Below, one piece after another: positions 16,060-23,561 of a DNA stretch of 29,807 bases (positions within the stretch are counted from its first letter, which is position 1; each line of letters starts with the position of its first letter). The position numbers and the translations under genes were made by a program. Source of the stretch: an uncultured Sphingobacteriales bacterium (GTDB lineage: Bacteria; Bacteroidota; Bacteroidia; Chitinophagales; Chitinophagaceae); NCBI GenBank assembly GCA_937991535.1, contig CALKHN010000105.1, positions 1 to 29,807 of the forward strand. Direction: 5' to 3'. Below the pieces are notes generated by a model that was not told the origin of the DNA, searched no databases, and saw only the letters and a list, made by a program, of their open reading frames with translations.

Positions 16060-17880
16060 CTACTTATTTTTTTTAACCGGAGGATACCACATTATCATAG
16101 GGTCGGGCCCCAGTCCGGATTTTATTACATTGACAACTGAAAGTGTTTTCATATCAATTACATGAATACCGTCGGAGTCAGCACCACTCACTTTTATTTT
16201 TTCCGACCCATCGGGTAATATCTCCGTTTCCATGGCATCTTCGCAGCCCACAAATGCATAGTTCCCATCAGGCGAAAGCTCTACGCCAATAGCATACCGG
16301 CCAACGGGCAATCTTTTGATCTCTTTTCTGGTCGCTACATCAATAATGGTAAGTGTTCCGTTTTTTACCCACCCGGGTATCAGGGCTAATTTCCCATCAT
16401 CCGTAAAGCGGATACGAACAGGCATTCCCCTGCATTCGAAAGTTTCCACAGGCTCATGCGTTGCCAGATCCACAATAGTAATAGTGCCTGCTGTCTGGTT
16501 GGCCGCCCACAAATACTTTCCGTCAGGCGTAAAAGCCATTCCTTCACACCCGGGGCCGGCAGGTATTTGTTTAACCAACTCACCGGTGGCACGGTCAATC
16601 ACGGAAATATTTTCCGAAACAATATTGGCAGTGTACAAATATTTTCCATCGCGGGATACATACACCATATGCGATATCTTTCCATGGGTAGGGATCGCAC
16701 GTGTAATAGTATGATTTTGTGTTTCAACTTCAACAACATACCCGGATTGCCCTGCTGTAAAATAGGCATGTTTTCCATCAGGTGCCATAGCCGTACCATG
16801 TATGCGTACATACTGTCCTGTTGGAATCTCTTTGACCATTTTTCTGCTAACAAGGTCAATCACGGAAATGGTATTACCTGGGGGTTCATAACTGCTTAGA
16901 TACGCAAAACGCTGGTCAGGGGTTACGGTGATTTCGTGAGGATTCGGTCCGGTAGGAATCGATTCTTTTACAGTAAATGTTTCCGGGTCAATAAATGAAA
17001 GCGTATTGGAATGCTTGTTGGCGACCAGCAACGTAGGGCGTGTGTAGGCACTGGCATTACGTGCATCATGAAGAGATGTAATTTCAATTTTTCTAAAAAC
17101 CATTCCTGCCCCTTCAGACTGCACCTGGATCCTGCCCCGCGATGGACGTACATTTGATGCATGGTTTACCAGCACTCCATTCAGATAAACGGCAATGCTT
17201 TCCCCCCTTACATAACATTCTATCCTATTCCATTGCCCAACAGGTTTTTCTACATCATTTTTTCCACGGAATCCTTTTACGTCTTTCCATTGAGGATCTC
17301 TTCCGTACCAGTTGATACGCCCCGAATTTACCGTTACCGATTTTCCCGACGGATGAAAGACATAGCAGTCCTCCTGTTTTTCTTTCGCTACGGGAACTGA
17401 TATTTCAAATTTGCGTGTTTTGTCTCCTACTACAATAAAGTCGCCGGTACCTCCTTCAATGATCTGGCATTCGATAGAATGCATCCAGATACCACTATAC
17501 CCCCCGTCAATGCCCTGGGATTGCAACAATATTCCACCATCCCTCGCATTTTCCTTCCTCGGATCGTGCGTATCGCCTGTCCATTTATATTCGGCTACAA
17601 GTTTGTAATTGTCGTATTCTTCGTTGGTGGTGATGCATCCCCATTCTTCTCCAGAAATATGCAGTATTTTATTTTTAACGGTAAACACACGCTTAGGATC
17701 ATTATTACGTCCCCGGTTTTGCAAAAAGGTATACCAGCCATCAAGGTTTTTCCCATTGAACAATGCAATAGCTTTGTTTCCGCGGGGTACTTCCTTTGAT
17801 ATCGCTGGCTGGGAATGAACTGCACCGCAGCAACTCAACCACAATCCGCAAAGTATGAACAGGCTGTTACGTAATATCAT
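16060..17880 (-). CDS. DUF1080 (3-keto-glycoside hydrolase-like) fused to YVTN beta-propeller, secreted
   Basis: The 606-residue protein has three parts. Residues 1-25 are a signal sequence (LFILCGLWLSCCGAVHSQ); Cys17 or Cys18 could make it a lipoprotein, though the lipobox is imperfect. Residues about 35-270 are a DUF1080 domain (concanavalin-like jelly roll), beginning IALFNGKNLDGWY with DGGILLQSQG and WNRIECYVRGESIAVYLNGV; this family includes 3-keto-glycoside hydrolases and lyases. Residues about 280-606 are a YVTN propeller closely matching the one at 13505-14710 (for example ANKHSNTLSFIDP, GPNPHEITVTPDQRFAYLSS). First gene of a three-gene operon whose upstream region holds two GntR operators. 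The fusion suggests a ligand-binding propeller that presents substrate to the DUF1080 active site, which is inference. Confidence 0.92.
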   Translation of the reverse strand: MILRNSLFILCGLWLSCCGAVHSQPAISKEVPRGNKAIALFNGKNLDGWYTFLQNRGRNNDPKRVFTVKNKILHISGEEWGCITTNEEYDNYKLVAEYKWTGDTHDPRKENARDGGILLQSQGIDGGYSGIWMHSIECQIIEGGTGDFIVVGDKTRKFEISVPVAKEKQEDCYVFHPSGKSVTVNSGRINWYGRDPQWKDVKGFRGKNDVEKPVGQWNRIECYVRGESIAVYLNGVLVNHASNVRPSRGRIQVQSEGAGMVFRKIEITSLHDARNASAYTRPTLLVANKHSNTLSFIDPETFTVKESIPTGPNPHEITVTPDQRFAYLSSYEPPGNTISVIDLVSRKMVKEIPTGQYVRIHGTAMAPDGKHAYFTAGQSGYVVEVETQNHTITRAIPTHGKISHMVYVSRDGKYLYTANIVSENISVIDRATGELVKQIPAGPGCEGMAFTPDGKYLWAANQTAGTITIVDLATHEPVETFECRGMPVRIRFTDDGKLALIPGWVKNGTLTIIDVATRKEIKRLPVGRYAIGVELSPDGNYAFVGCEDAMETEILPDGSEKIKVSGADSDGIHVIDMKTLSVVNVIKSGLGPDPMIMWYPPVKKNK

Positions 17881-17924
17881 GTATGCTATTTTTTAAGTTC
17901 AAGGGCAAGATACAAACTATTTAC

Positions 17925-17939
17925 ATATGTAATACATAT
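17925..17939. promoter_or_regulatory. GntR/FadR-type operator between divergent operons (copy a)
   Basis: ATATGTAATACATAT is a perfect 15-bp palindrome 44 nt upstream of the 17880 start (minus strand) and 3 nt upstream of the -33 TTTG of the 18002 operon. It could control the minus-strand operon, whose own -7 box is not clear (only AATAGTTTG at about 17922-17914 on the minus strand). Confidence 0.8.
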
Positions 17940-17942
17940 TTA

Positions 17943-17973
17943 TTTGCAGATTTTACTCTATTCCTTATTTTTG
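17943..17973 (+). promoter_or_regulatory. Promoter of the 18002 operon, Bacteroidota type
   Basis: TTTG at 17943-17946, a 19-nt spacer and TATTTTTG at 17966-17973 match the Bacteroidota -33/-7 consensus (TTTG, TAnnTTTG) exactly. Start of transcription would be near 17980, giving a leader of only about 22 nt. Operator copies lie directly upstream (17925-17939) and downstream (17986-18000) of this promoter. Confidence 0.75.
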
Positions 17974-17985
17974 CCCTAACTATAA

Positions 17986-18000
17986 ATATGTAATACATAT
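17986..18000. promoter_or_regulatory. GntR/FadR-type operator abutting the RidA start codon (copy b)
   Basis: ATATGTAATACATAT, identical to the copy at 17925, ends one base before the ATG at 18002 and begins 12 nt past the -7 box. A bound repressor would sit on the first transcribed bases. It also occupies the place where a ribosome-binding site would lie, so the ATG has no Shine-Dalgarno sequence. Confidence 0.82.
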
Positions 18001-18001
18001 C

Positions 18002-18385
18002 ATGATGAAACAAGTGATAGCCGGAGAAGGCATCCCCGAGAGCAAACTACCTTTTTCGCCGGGATTAAGAGTTGGCGATTTCCTCTTTTTATCAGGACAG
18101 GCTTCCGTAGATATGGAGGGGAACATTATTTCAGGAACTTTCGAAGAAGAGTGCAGAAGGTCCTTCGAGAATATCAGGAAAATACTGGTCAAGGCCGGCA
18201 TGGAATTCCAGGACGTAGTTCAGGTAAGAAACTACATAGGAAGGCAGGAGTACCTGTCGGAATTCAATAGTATATACAAAGAATATTTCAGCGCGCCATA
18301 TCCTGCCAGGACCACCATCATGGGCTGTTTGGGTAACCTGCTAAAGTTTGAAGCAGATATTGTGGCATATAAAAATCAGGAATGA
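18002..18385 (+). CDS. RidA/YjgF/UK114-family enamine/imine deaminase
   Basis: The 127-residue product is a RidA-family protein; the best-studied members hydrolyse reactive enamines and imines released by PLP enzymes to keto acids and ammonia. Conserved parts: FSPGLRVGDFLFLSGQAS (18-35), the substrate-carboxylate Arg103 in PARTTIMG, and Glu117 in KFEADIVAYK. Arg103 is the mark of deaminase-competent members. Two start codons are adjacent (18002 and 18005). The first is used here, and either is directly next to the operator. It is the first gene of the operon and overlaps the M81 gene by 4 nt (ATGA). Pairing with the PLP enzyme at 12348 under the same operator type suggests a specific pathway role rather than housekeeping. 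Confidence 0.93.
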   Translation: MMKQVIAGEGIPESKLPFSPGLRVGDFLFLSGQASVDMEGNIISGTFEEECRRSFENIRKILVKAGMEFQDVVQVRNYIGRQEYLSEFNSIYKEYFSAPYPARTTIMGCLGNLLKFEADIVAYKNQE

Positions 18386-19854
18386 GTTACAGGGTGGCCA
18401 TATTAGGTATTTATCACGAATCGAATACATTCGTTAATGCTCCTACTACCATAGATGACTTCCGCAATGGTCATCTGATAAAAGGATCGTCCATTTGTTC
18501 GGAGTATGCTTCCGCTCATCACGAAATAGGCGGCATGCTTGAAGTGCTCAACCGGGAAGAGATGGAGATCGTTCCCGTTTTTTTTGCGGAGGCCACGCCG
18601 GGGGGAAAGATTACCGCCGGAGCCTGCGCACAATTATTAGACGAAATGTTCCAGGCGCTCCGGGAAGTGCTGCCTGTTGATGCCTGCCTTGTTGTGCCTC
18701 ACGGGGCGGCAGTGAGCGAAGAACATGCAGACATGGACGGCTATTGGCTGTCTGCTCTACGGAGCCTGGTGGGTAAAAAAATACCTATAGTCGGCACACT
18801 CGATCCCCATGCCAATGTAAGCAGCACAATGATAACCGCCACTGATGCCCTGGTTGCTTATAGAACAAATCCGCACATTGATCAGCGGCGTACAGGAATC
18901 GAGGCGGCGGAGCTCCTGGTCCGCTTGCTCAGGAAAGAAGTTATTCCCCATCAGCATTTATTGGAGCTACCACTATCCATCAGCATTGAGCAGCAATACA
19001 CATCAAAAGACCCATGTAAAAGTTTGTATGCGATGGTGGAGGAACTGCGTAATAATGATACTATATTGTCCATTAGCATCAACCTGGGCTTCCCCTATGC
19101 CGATGTAAGGGAAATGGGCAGCGCCGTTATTATCATTACCAATGATCAGCCTGAAAGTGCACAACAAACAGCCCGGCGTATAAAAAAATATATAGTCGAT
19201 CACCAGGAGGATTTCAGGGGCATAAAAAAAGACACCAACTCCGTCATAGCCTCGCTGGGCAACTACGAAAAGCCGGTACTGATGCTCGATATGGGCGACA
19301 ACGTGGGAGGAGGGGCTCCTGGTAACAGCACTGTACTGCTGGATGCAATAGAAAAGGAAGGTATTCATAAAGCATTTATCTGCCTTTATGATCCAAATGC
19401 TGTATTGCAGACATCAGATTATCAAACCGGAAAATGGTTTGAACTGGTTGTTACGGATCACCTGAATGTGAAAAAATATTATGAGGTAACACTCATCAGT
19501 CGTGGCGACGGGAAATTTCACGAACCCGATCCACGGCATGGCGGACAGGTACATTTTGATATGGGACAGATAGCGATTGTGAGAACTGCCAAGGGGAATG
19601 TCATTATGCTGACATCCCTGAGGATAGCGCCTTTCAGCTTGAAACAACTCACCCATTTTTGTATCAATCCAAATATGTTCGATGTGGTAGTAGCAAAAGG
19701 CGTGAATGCCCCCATTGCCGCTTATGCTCCTGTTTGTCCAACCATTATACAGGTCAATACACCGGGTTTTACGCAAGCAGACATGACTTTGTTTACCTAT
19801 GTCAATCGAAAAAAAAACATGTTTCCTTTTGAGAAAATTACCATGGATGATTAA
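18382..19854 (+). CDS. M81-family (MlrC-like) metallohydrolase
   Basis: The 490-residue product belongs to peptidase family M81 (DUF1485), named for MlrC, which opens linearised microcystin. N-terminal motif GIYHESNTF (Glu13), PHGAAVSEEHADMDGYW (His107), TLDPHAN (Asp141, His143) and RTNPHID (His165) give the spacing of metal and active-site residues reported for MlrC (D-x-H and a second His 22 residues on). The C-terminal MlrC domain starts around DMGDNVGGGAPGNSTVLLD (294-312). Most M81 proteins are encoded in catabolic clusters and their true substrates are not microcystins. Here an amide or similar bond in a small molecule is the reasonable guess. Cytoplasmic, no signal peptide. Overlaps RidA by 4 nt and the next gene by 8 nt. 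Confidence 0.92.
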   Translation: MSYRVAILGIYHESNTFVNAPTTIDDFRNGHLIKGSSICSEYASAHHEIGGMLEVLNREEMEIVPVFFAEATPGGKITAGACAQLLDEMFQALREVLPVDACLVVPHGAAVSEEHADMDGYWLSALRSLVGKKIPIVGTLDPHANVSSTMITATDALVAYRTNPHIDQRRTGIEAAELLVRLLRKEVIPHQHLLELPLSISIEQQYTSKDPCKSLYAMVEELRNNDTILSISINLGFPYADVREMGSAVIIITNDQPESAQQTARRIKKYIVDHQEDFRGIKKDTNSVIASLGNYEKPVLMLDMGDNVGGGAPGNSTVLLDAIEKEGIHKAFICLYDPNAVLQTSDYQTGKWFELVVTDHLNVKKYYEVTLISRGDGKFHEPDPRHGGQVHFDMGQIAIVRTAKGNVIMLTSLRIAPFSLKQLTHFCINPNMFDVVVAKGVNAPIAAYAPVCPTIIQVNTPGFTQADMTLFTYVNRKKNMFPFEKITMDD

Positions 19855-20659
19855 GCCCAATAGTAACATATTAAAATTGGCAGATCTTCCTTTTTATACG
19901 GAAGGACCGGTCTGCAGCACGGAGGGGAATATTTTTATTACAGCTCCGGCAGGTGAAGGGATTTACGAGGTCAATACTGACGGAAGCTTTTCCAGATGGT
20001 CAGCTTCAGCCTGGCCGAATGGTCAGGCGATGCTTGATAACGGCCACCATTTGATATGTGACAGCAAGCTGGGGGTGATCAGGAGATTCGATCAATATGG
20101 AATATGGGTGGCTGATGAAACAAAAAATTTTTACAACGGGCAGGTGATAAGCTCTCCTAATGATCTGGCAGTAATACCCAATGGAGGCATTTATTTTACT
20201 GATTCTGTCAGGTATCAGGGGAGTGTGTGGTTTAAGGATCCTTCCGGAAAACAGGAAATCGTTGCCGATGGATTAGACTATCCCAATGGCATTGTATTCT
20301 GCGCGGAAAGCAATTGCTTATTTGTGGCGGAAAGCTACAGGAACAGAATACTAAAAATCACACTGAAAAGTAAAGGAAAAAATAATGTGCAGGTTTTCGC
20401 CGATCTTCCGGTCCATCCCTCAGGAAATGACGTCGATAATCTGCCTGATGGAATGGATATAGACACTAGTGGAAACCTATGGATAGCACACTATGGCATG
20501 GGAGCGATACAGGTACTATCGCCTGAAGGAAGACTGTTACATACCCTTGATACGCATTTACCGCTAACCAGCAATATTTTTTTAACAGAGGAAAAAGCGA
20601 TCATCACCGGTGGGCACGCAGAACCCGGGCCCGGAGCCGTTATGATCACATACCGCTAA
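19847..20659 (+). CDS. SMP-30/gluconolactonase-family protein
   Basis: The 270-residue product is a six-bladed SMP-30/LRE-type propeller, a family of sugar lactonases and related hydrolases. The divalent-metal ligands can be placed at Glu19 (FYTEGP), Asn105 (SPNDLAV), Asn147 (YPNGIVF) and Asp201 (PDGMDID), all conserved. A longer reading frame opens at 19799, but that would overlap the M81 gene by 56 nt and add 16 residues not typical of the family. The ATG at 19847 overlaps the M81 stop by only 8 nt and is preferred. No signal peptide with this start. In this locus it may open a lactone formed after oxidation of a sugar carbon by one of the dehydrogenases, which is inference. Confidence 0.9.
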   Translation: MIKPNSNILKLADLPFYTEGPVCSTEGNIFITAPAGEGIYEVNTDGSFSRWSASAWPNGQAMLDNGHHLICDSKLGVIRRFDQYGIWVADETKNFYNGQVISSPNDLAVIPNGGIYFTDSVRYQGSVWFKDPSGKQEIVADGLDYPNGIVFCAESNCLFVAESYRNRILKITLKSKGKNNVQVFADLPVHPSGNDVDNLPDGMDIDTSGNLWIAHYGMGAIQVLSPEGRLLHTLDTHLPLTSNIFLTEEKAIITGGHAEPGPGAVMITYR

Positions 20660-20666
20660 ACAGTTT

Positions 20667-21758
20667 ATGACTATACCAGTAATCATACGCCGGATAGTCA
20701 GCATTTTTTTGATTATAAAAGTTATGACAATATCTACGATTCATCTTTATGCACAACAGGCTCCGTCCTTAACCGGGCTACCGGTCTTACCCGATGAAAA
20801 TGGATTCGCTGGTATGTTTGCCGGAGTAAGCGGTGGGAAACTGTTTTGTATGGGAGGAGCCAACTTCCCTGATAAAATGCCATGGCAGGGGGGCAATAAA
20901 AAATGGTACGACAATATTTACATGCTGGAAGACGGAAAGAAATGGGTAAAATTATCTCAACGGCTTACACAGCCAATTGCCTATGGTGTTTCTGTATCTT
21001 ACCAGGATGCAATTTTCCTGATTGGCGGATGTAATAGAGACCAGCATTTTAATCGTGTAATGAGCTATAAATGGACAGGAAAGTCCCTGGAATATCAGGA
21101 GCATCCTCCGCTTCCGATTCCCATGGCTTACATGGCCGGTACGATTATAAAAGATAAAATTATTGTAGCAGGCGGGATGGAAATGCCTGAAGGCACCCCA
21201 CTTCGCAAATGCTTTATTCTTGACCTGCAAAACCTGCATCAGGGATGGGCGGAAATTGATCCCTGGCCGGGACCGGAAAGAGTGCTCCCTGTATGCACAT
21301 CGTCAGAAAATGATTTTTATTTGTTTAGTGGGGAAACAACCGCTATGAACAGCGCTGGAGCAAAATTGCCTTTGATATTACAGGATGCATACCGCCTTAA
21401 AATAGACACTACTCACAAAAACGATAATTATAAATGGCAACCACTGTTTCCTATGCCTAAAGGCGTGGCCGCAGCCGCCACACCTCTGCCGGTGTTGAAA
21501 GATGGCAGGTTCTTTTTTTGGGGAGGTGTGGATGCACTGTCACGGCTTCATGAGGATCCTGCCACATCCCCGGGTATCCCTGATGATATCCTGTTGTATG
21601 ATCCCGTCAAAGACGTGTGGAGCTTTTTTAAAAAAGAGACGCACTTCCCTGCAAGAGTTACCCTTCCTGTTGTATTCTGGAAGGGTCAATGGATATTCAT
21701 CAGCGGTGAAGTAAAACCGGGAGTGAGAACAAACATGATAACAGTACTGAAAGGATAA
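20667..21758 (+). CDS. Kelch-repeat protein of the cyclically permuted mutarotase / NanM group, secreted
   Basis: The 363-residue product has an N-terminal signal or membrane-anchoring stretch (IVSIFLIIKVMTISTIHLYA, residues about 11-30, ending AQQ) and a kelch propeller. The segment GGANFPDKMPWQGGNKKWYD (58-77) is characteristic of the cyclically permuted mutarotase family that includes the sialic acid mutarotase NanM. Later kelch blades include FLIGGCNRDQHFN, IIVAGGMEMPEG, LFSGET and FFFWGGVDALSR. It would speed anomer or epimer interconversion of a sugar in the periplasm. The N-terminal segment has two ATGs (20667 and about 20724); the first is used. It follows the SMP-30 gene by 7 nt. Sialic acid itself is not implied, since no other sialate genes are in view. 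Confidence 0.88.
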   Translation: MTIPVIIRRIVSIFLIIKVMTISTIHLYAQQAPSLTGLPVLPDENGFAGMFAGVSGGKLFCMGGANFPDKMPWQGGNKKWYDNIYMLEDGKKWVKLSQRLTQPIAYGVSVSYQDAIFLIGGCNRDQHFNRVMSYKWTGKSLEYQEHPPLPIPMAYMAGTIIKDKIIVAGGMEMPEGTPLRKCFILDLQNLHQGWAEIDPWPGPERVLPVCTSSENDFYLFSGETTAMNSAGAKLPLILQDAYRLKIDTTHKNDNYKWQPLFPMPKGVAAAATPLPVLKDGRFFFWGGVDALSRLHEDPATSPGIPDDILLYDPVKDVWSFFKKETHFPARVTLPVVFWKGQWIFISGEVKPGVRTNMITVLKG

Positions 21759-21768
21759 ATAATCTGCA

Positions 21769-22710
21769 ATGGAATACATTAACAAAGCCGGTTTACATAT
21801 CTCACGTTTAACATTGGGCACGGTGGCATTGGGAATGAACTACGGGATATCTAATGATTCGGGACAACCTTCCGCCCGGAAATCACAGGAAATTCTTTCA
21901 ACAGCATATGATCTGGGCATCAACACATTTGATACGGCCAACGATTATGGCTGTGCAGAAGCGCTCATAGGTAAATATATCGGAGACCAAAGAAATGAAA
22001 GGGAGCCTGTAATTGTAACAAAATTCAAACTTAACGTTAAGGGTATTCTCAACAGGAAGCAGGTAAGGGAAGAAGCATTGAAGAGTATACAGGCATCGCT
22101 GCGATCTTTACAAATAAAACAATTACCAATTGTATTGTATCATAAGGACGAACAGGTTCCGGCAGAAATTTTAATGGATGTATTGCCACCACTTTTTGCC
22201 GAATTGAAGAAGGAGGGGCTCGTGAATGTCACAGGGATATCCCTCTATTATCCAAACGAAATAGAAACGCTCGTTAAAGAAGATTTATTTCAGGCCTTTC
22301 AGATCCCCATGAACGTGTTTGACTGGAGGCTTATAAGAACAGGGATGTTATCTACCTTAAACCGGTCGGATAAAATAGTATTTATTCGAAGCGTATTTCT
22401 GCAGGGGTTGTTTTTTATGAAACCCGCATCACTGAAAGGCAAGCTTACTGCTGCCGAAAATTACCTGGACGGGTTAAAGAATATAGCGCAGCGGGAAGGC
22501 ATGAGCGTTGCTCAAATCGCCTTTTCATTTGTACGCGATACAGAAGGCATCACCAGCCTGATATTTGGAGCGGTCAACGCCCGGCAAATAAAGGAAAATA
22601 TACACTTACTCAACGGGGCCGCCCTTAGCGAGAAAGCCAGAAATGATATTAAAACATTGGTGCTTGATATGCCAGAAGATATTATTGTTCCCGGTAGATG
22701 GTTTAATTAA
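21769..22710 (+). CDS. Aldo/keto reductase
   Basis: The 313-residue product is an NAD(P)H-dependent aldo/keto reductase with the full catalytic tetrad: Asp55 and Tyr60 (NTFDTANDYG), Lys85 (VIVTKFK) and His125 (IVLYHKD). The C-terminal cofactor-binding part is seen as LIFGAVNARQIKENI. It belongs to the Tas/YdhF-like or galactose-dehydrogenase-like part of the family by general look, but the substrate is not assignable. Cytoplasmic. Ten nucleotides separate it from the kelch gene and nine from the following SDR. It may reduce or oxidise an aldehyde or hydroxyl of the imported sugar or of its keto form. Confidence 0.92.
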   Translation: MEYINKAGLHISRLTLGTVALGMNYGISNDSGQPSARKSQEILSTAYDLGINTFDTANDYGCAEALIGKYIGDQRNEREPVIVTKFKLNVKGILNRKQVREEALKSIQASLRSLQIKQLPIVLYHKDEQVPAEILMDVLPPLFAELKKEGLVNVTGISLYYPNEIETLVKEDLFQAFQIPMNVFDWRLIRTGMLSTLNRSDKIVFIRSVFLQGLFFMKPASLKGKLTAAENYLDGLKNIAQREGMSVAQIAFSFVRDTEGITSLIFGAVNARQIKENIHLLNGAALSEKARNDIKTLVLDMPEDIIVPGRWFN

Positions 22711-22719
22711 AATAAAGGT

Positions 22720-23508
22720 ATGAATATATTCAGAATTGATCAGAAGGTAGCATTGGTAACAGGAGGAGCCGGATACTACGGGAAGCCTATTTGTATAGCC
22801 CTTGCAGAAGCAGGAGCAACGGTGATTATTGCATCGCGCAGTGTAGACAAGTGTAAACAGTTTGCACAAGTCCTAACAGAAAAGGGATATCTGGCTGAGG
22901 GTGTTCATCTGGACCTGGGAAATGAATCCTCTATTACCAAAGTTATAAAATCGATTGTTGAGCAATATGGGAGAATTGATATCCTGGTGAATAATGCCGT
23001 GTCCAGAGAGGGCTTTAAAAACCTCGAAGACCTGGATAAGGAAAGCCTTGAAGCTTCACAAGCCATCAATTCAACAGGGTTGATGCTGATAACCAAAGCT
23101 GCAATTGGATTTATGCGCCGTCAGGGCAGCGGGAACATCATCAATATCGGCTCTATGCAGGGAGCAACTGGTCCGCGCTTCCCGGTTTACGGGAATACGG
23201 GAATGACCAGCCCGGTCAACTATACTTACGACAAATGGGGAATGGTTGGTTTTACCAAATGGATTGCCAACTATTACGGAAAATTCAATATAAGAGCAAA
23301 TTGTATCAGCCCCGGTGGTTACGGCCCCGGGATAGCTGAAAGCATAGGAGAAAATGAATTTGCGGCGAACTATAAAAAGCTCACTCCTATGGGCAGATTT
23401 GCAAATGATGACGACATCAAAGGACCGATTGTTTTTCTTGCTTCTGAAGCTTCCGCCTACGTAACAGGTCACAATCTACTGGTAGATGGCGGATGGACGA
23501 GCTGGTAA
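22720..23508 (+). CDS. Short-chain dehydrogenase/reductase (SDR), second
   Basis: The 262-residue product is an SDR with a modified glycine motif, TGGAGYYG (14-21), NNAVSREG (91-98), catalytic Ser145 (NIGSMQG) and a Tyr168-x3-Lys172 (NYTYDKWG). Compared with the 12-residue stretch usually found between the catalytic Ser and Tyr, it has about 22 residues here, including PRFPVYGNTGMTSP, which should enlarge the substrate pocket and is seen in sugar- or polyol-specific SDRs. The end VTGHNLLVDGGWTSW is standard. Likely NAD(P)-dependent oxidation of a sugar-derived alcohol; specificity unknown. It differs clearly from the SDR at 11536, so this is not a local duplication. Confidence 0.92.
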   Translation: MNIFRIDQKVALVTGGAGYYGKPICIALAEAGATVIIASRSVDKCKQFAQVLTEKGYLAEGVHLDLGNESSITKVIKSIVEQYGRIDILVNNAVSREGFKNLEDLDKESLEASQAINSTGLMLITKAAIGFMRRQGSGNIINIGSMQGATGPRFPVYGNTGMTSPVNYTYDKWGMVGFTKWIANYYGKFNIRANCISPGGYGPGIAESIGENEFAANYKKLTPMGRFANDDDIKGPIVFLASEASAYVTGHNLLVDGGWTSW

Positions 23509-23561
23509 ACATTTAACTTTTAATCTAAATCATCAAATCCGACCATTAAAATATATTTTTC

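Noticed and set aside
19799..19846. Longer N-terminus for the SMP-30 gene
   Set aside because: It would overlap the M81 gene by 56 nt and add residues (MSIEKKTCFLLRKLPW) not expected in the family; ATG 19847 gives a normal 8-nt overlap.
18382..19854. Microcystin degradation (mlr) cluster
   Set aside because: Active-site residues of M81 are present, but mlrA, mlrB and mlrD partners are absent, and most M81 proteins lie in unrelated catabolic clusters.
7643..21758. Sialic acid utilisation locus
   Set aside because: The sialidase-like and NanM-like proteins invite this, but no NanA lyase, NanE epimerase or NanK kinase is present, and the sialidase-like protein lacks the canonical N-terminal motif.
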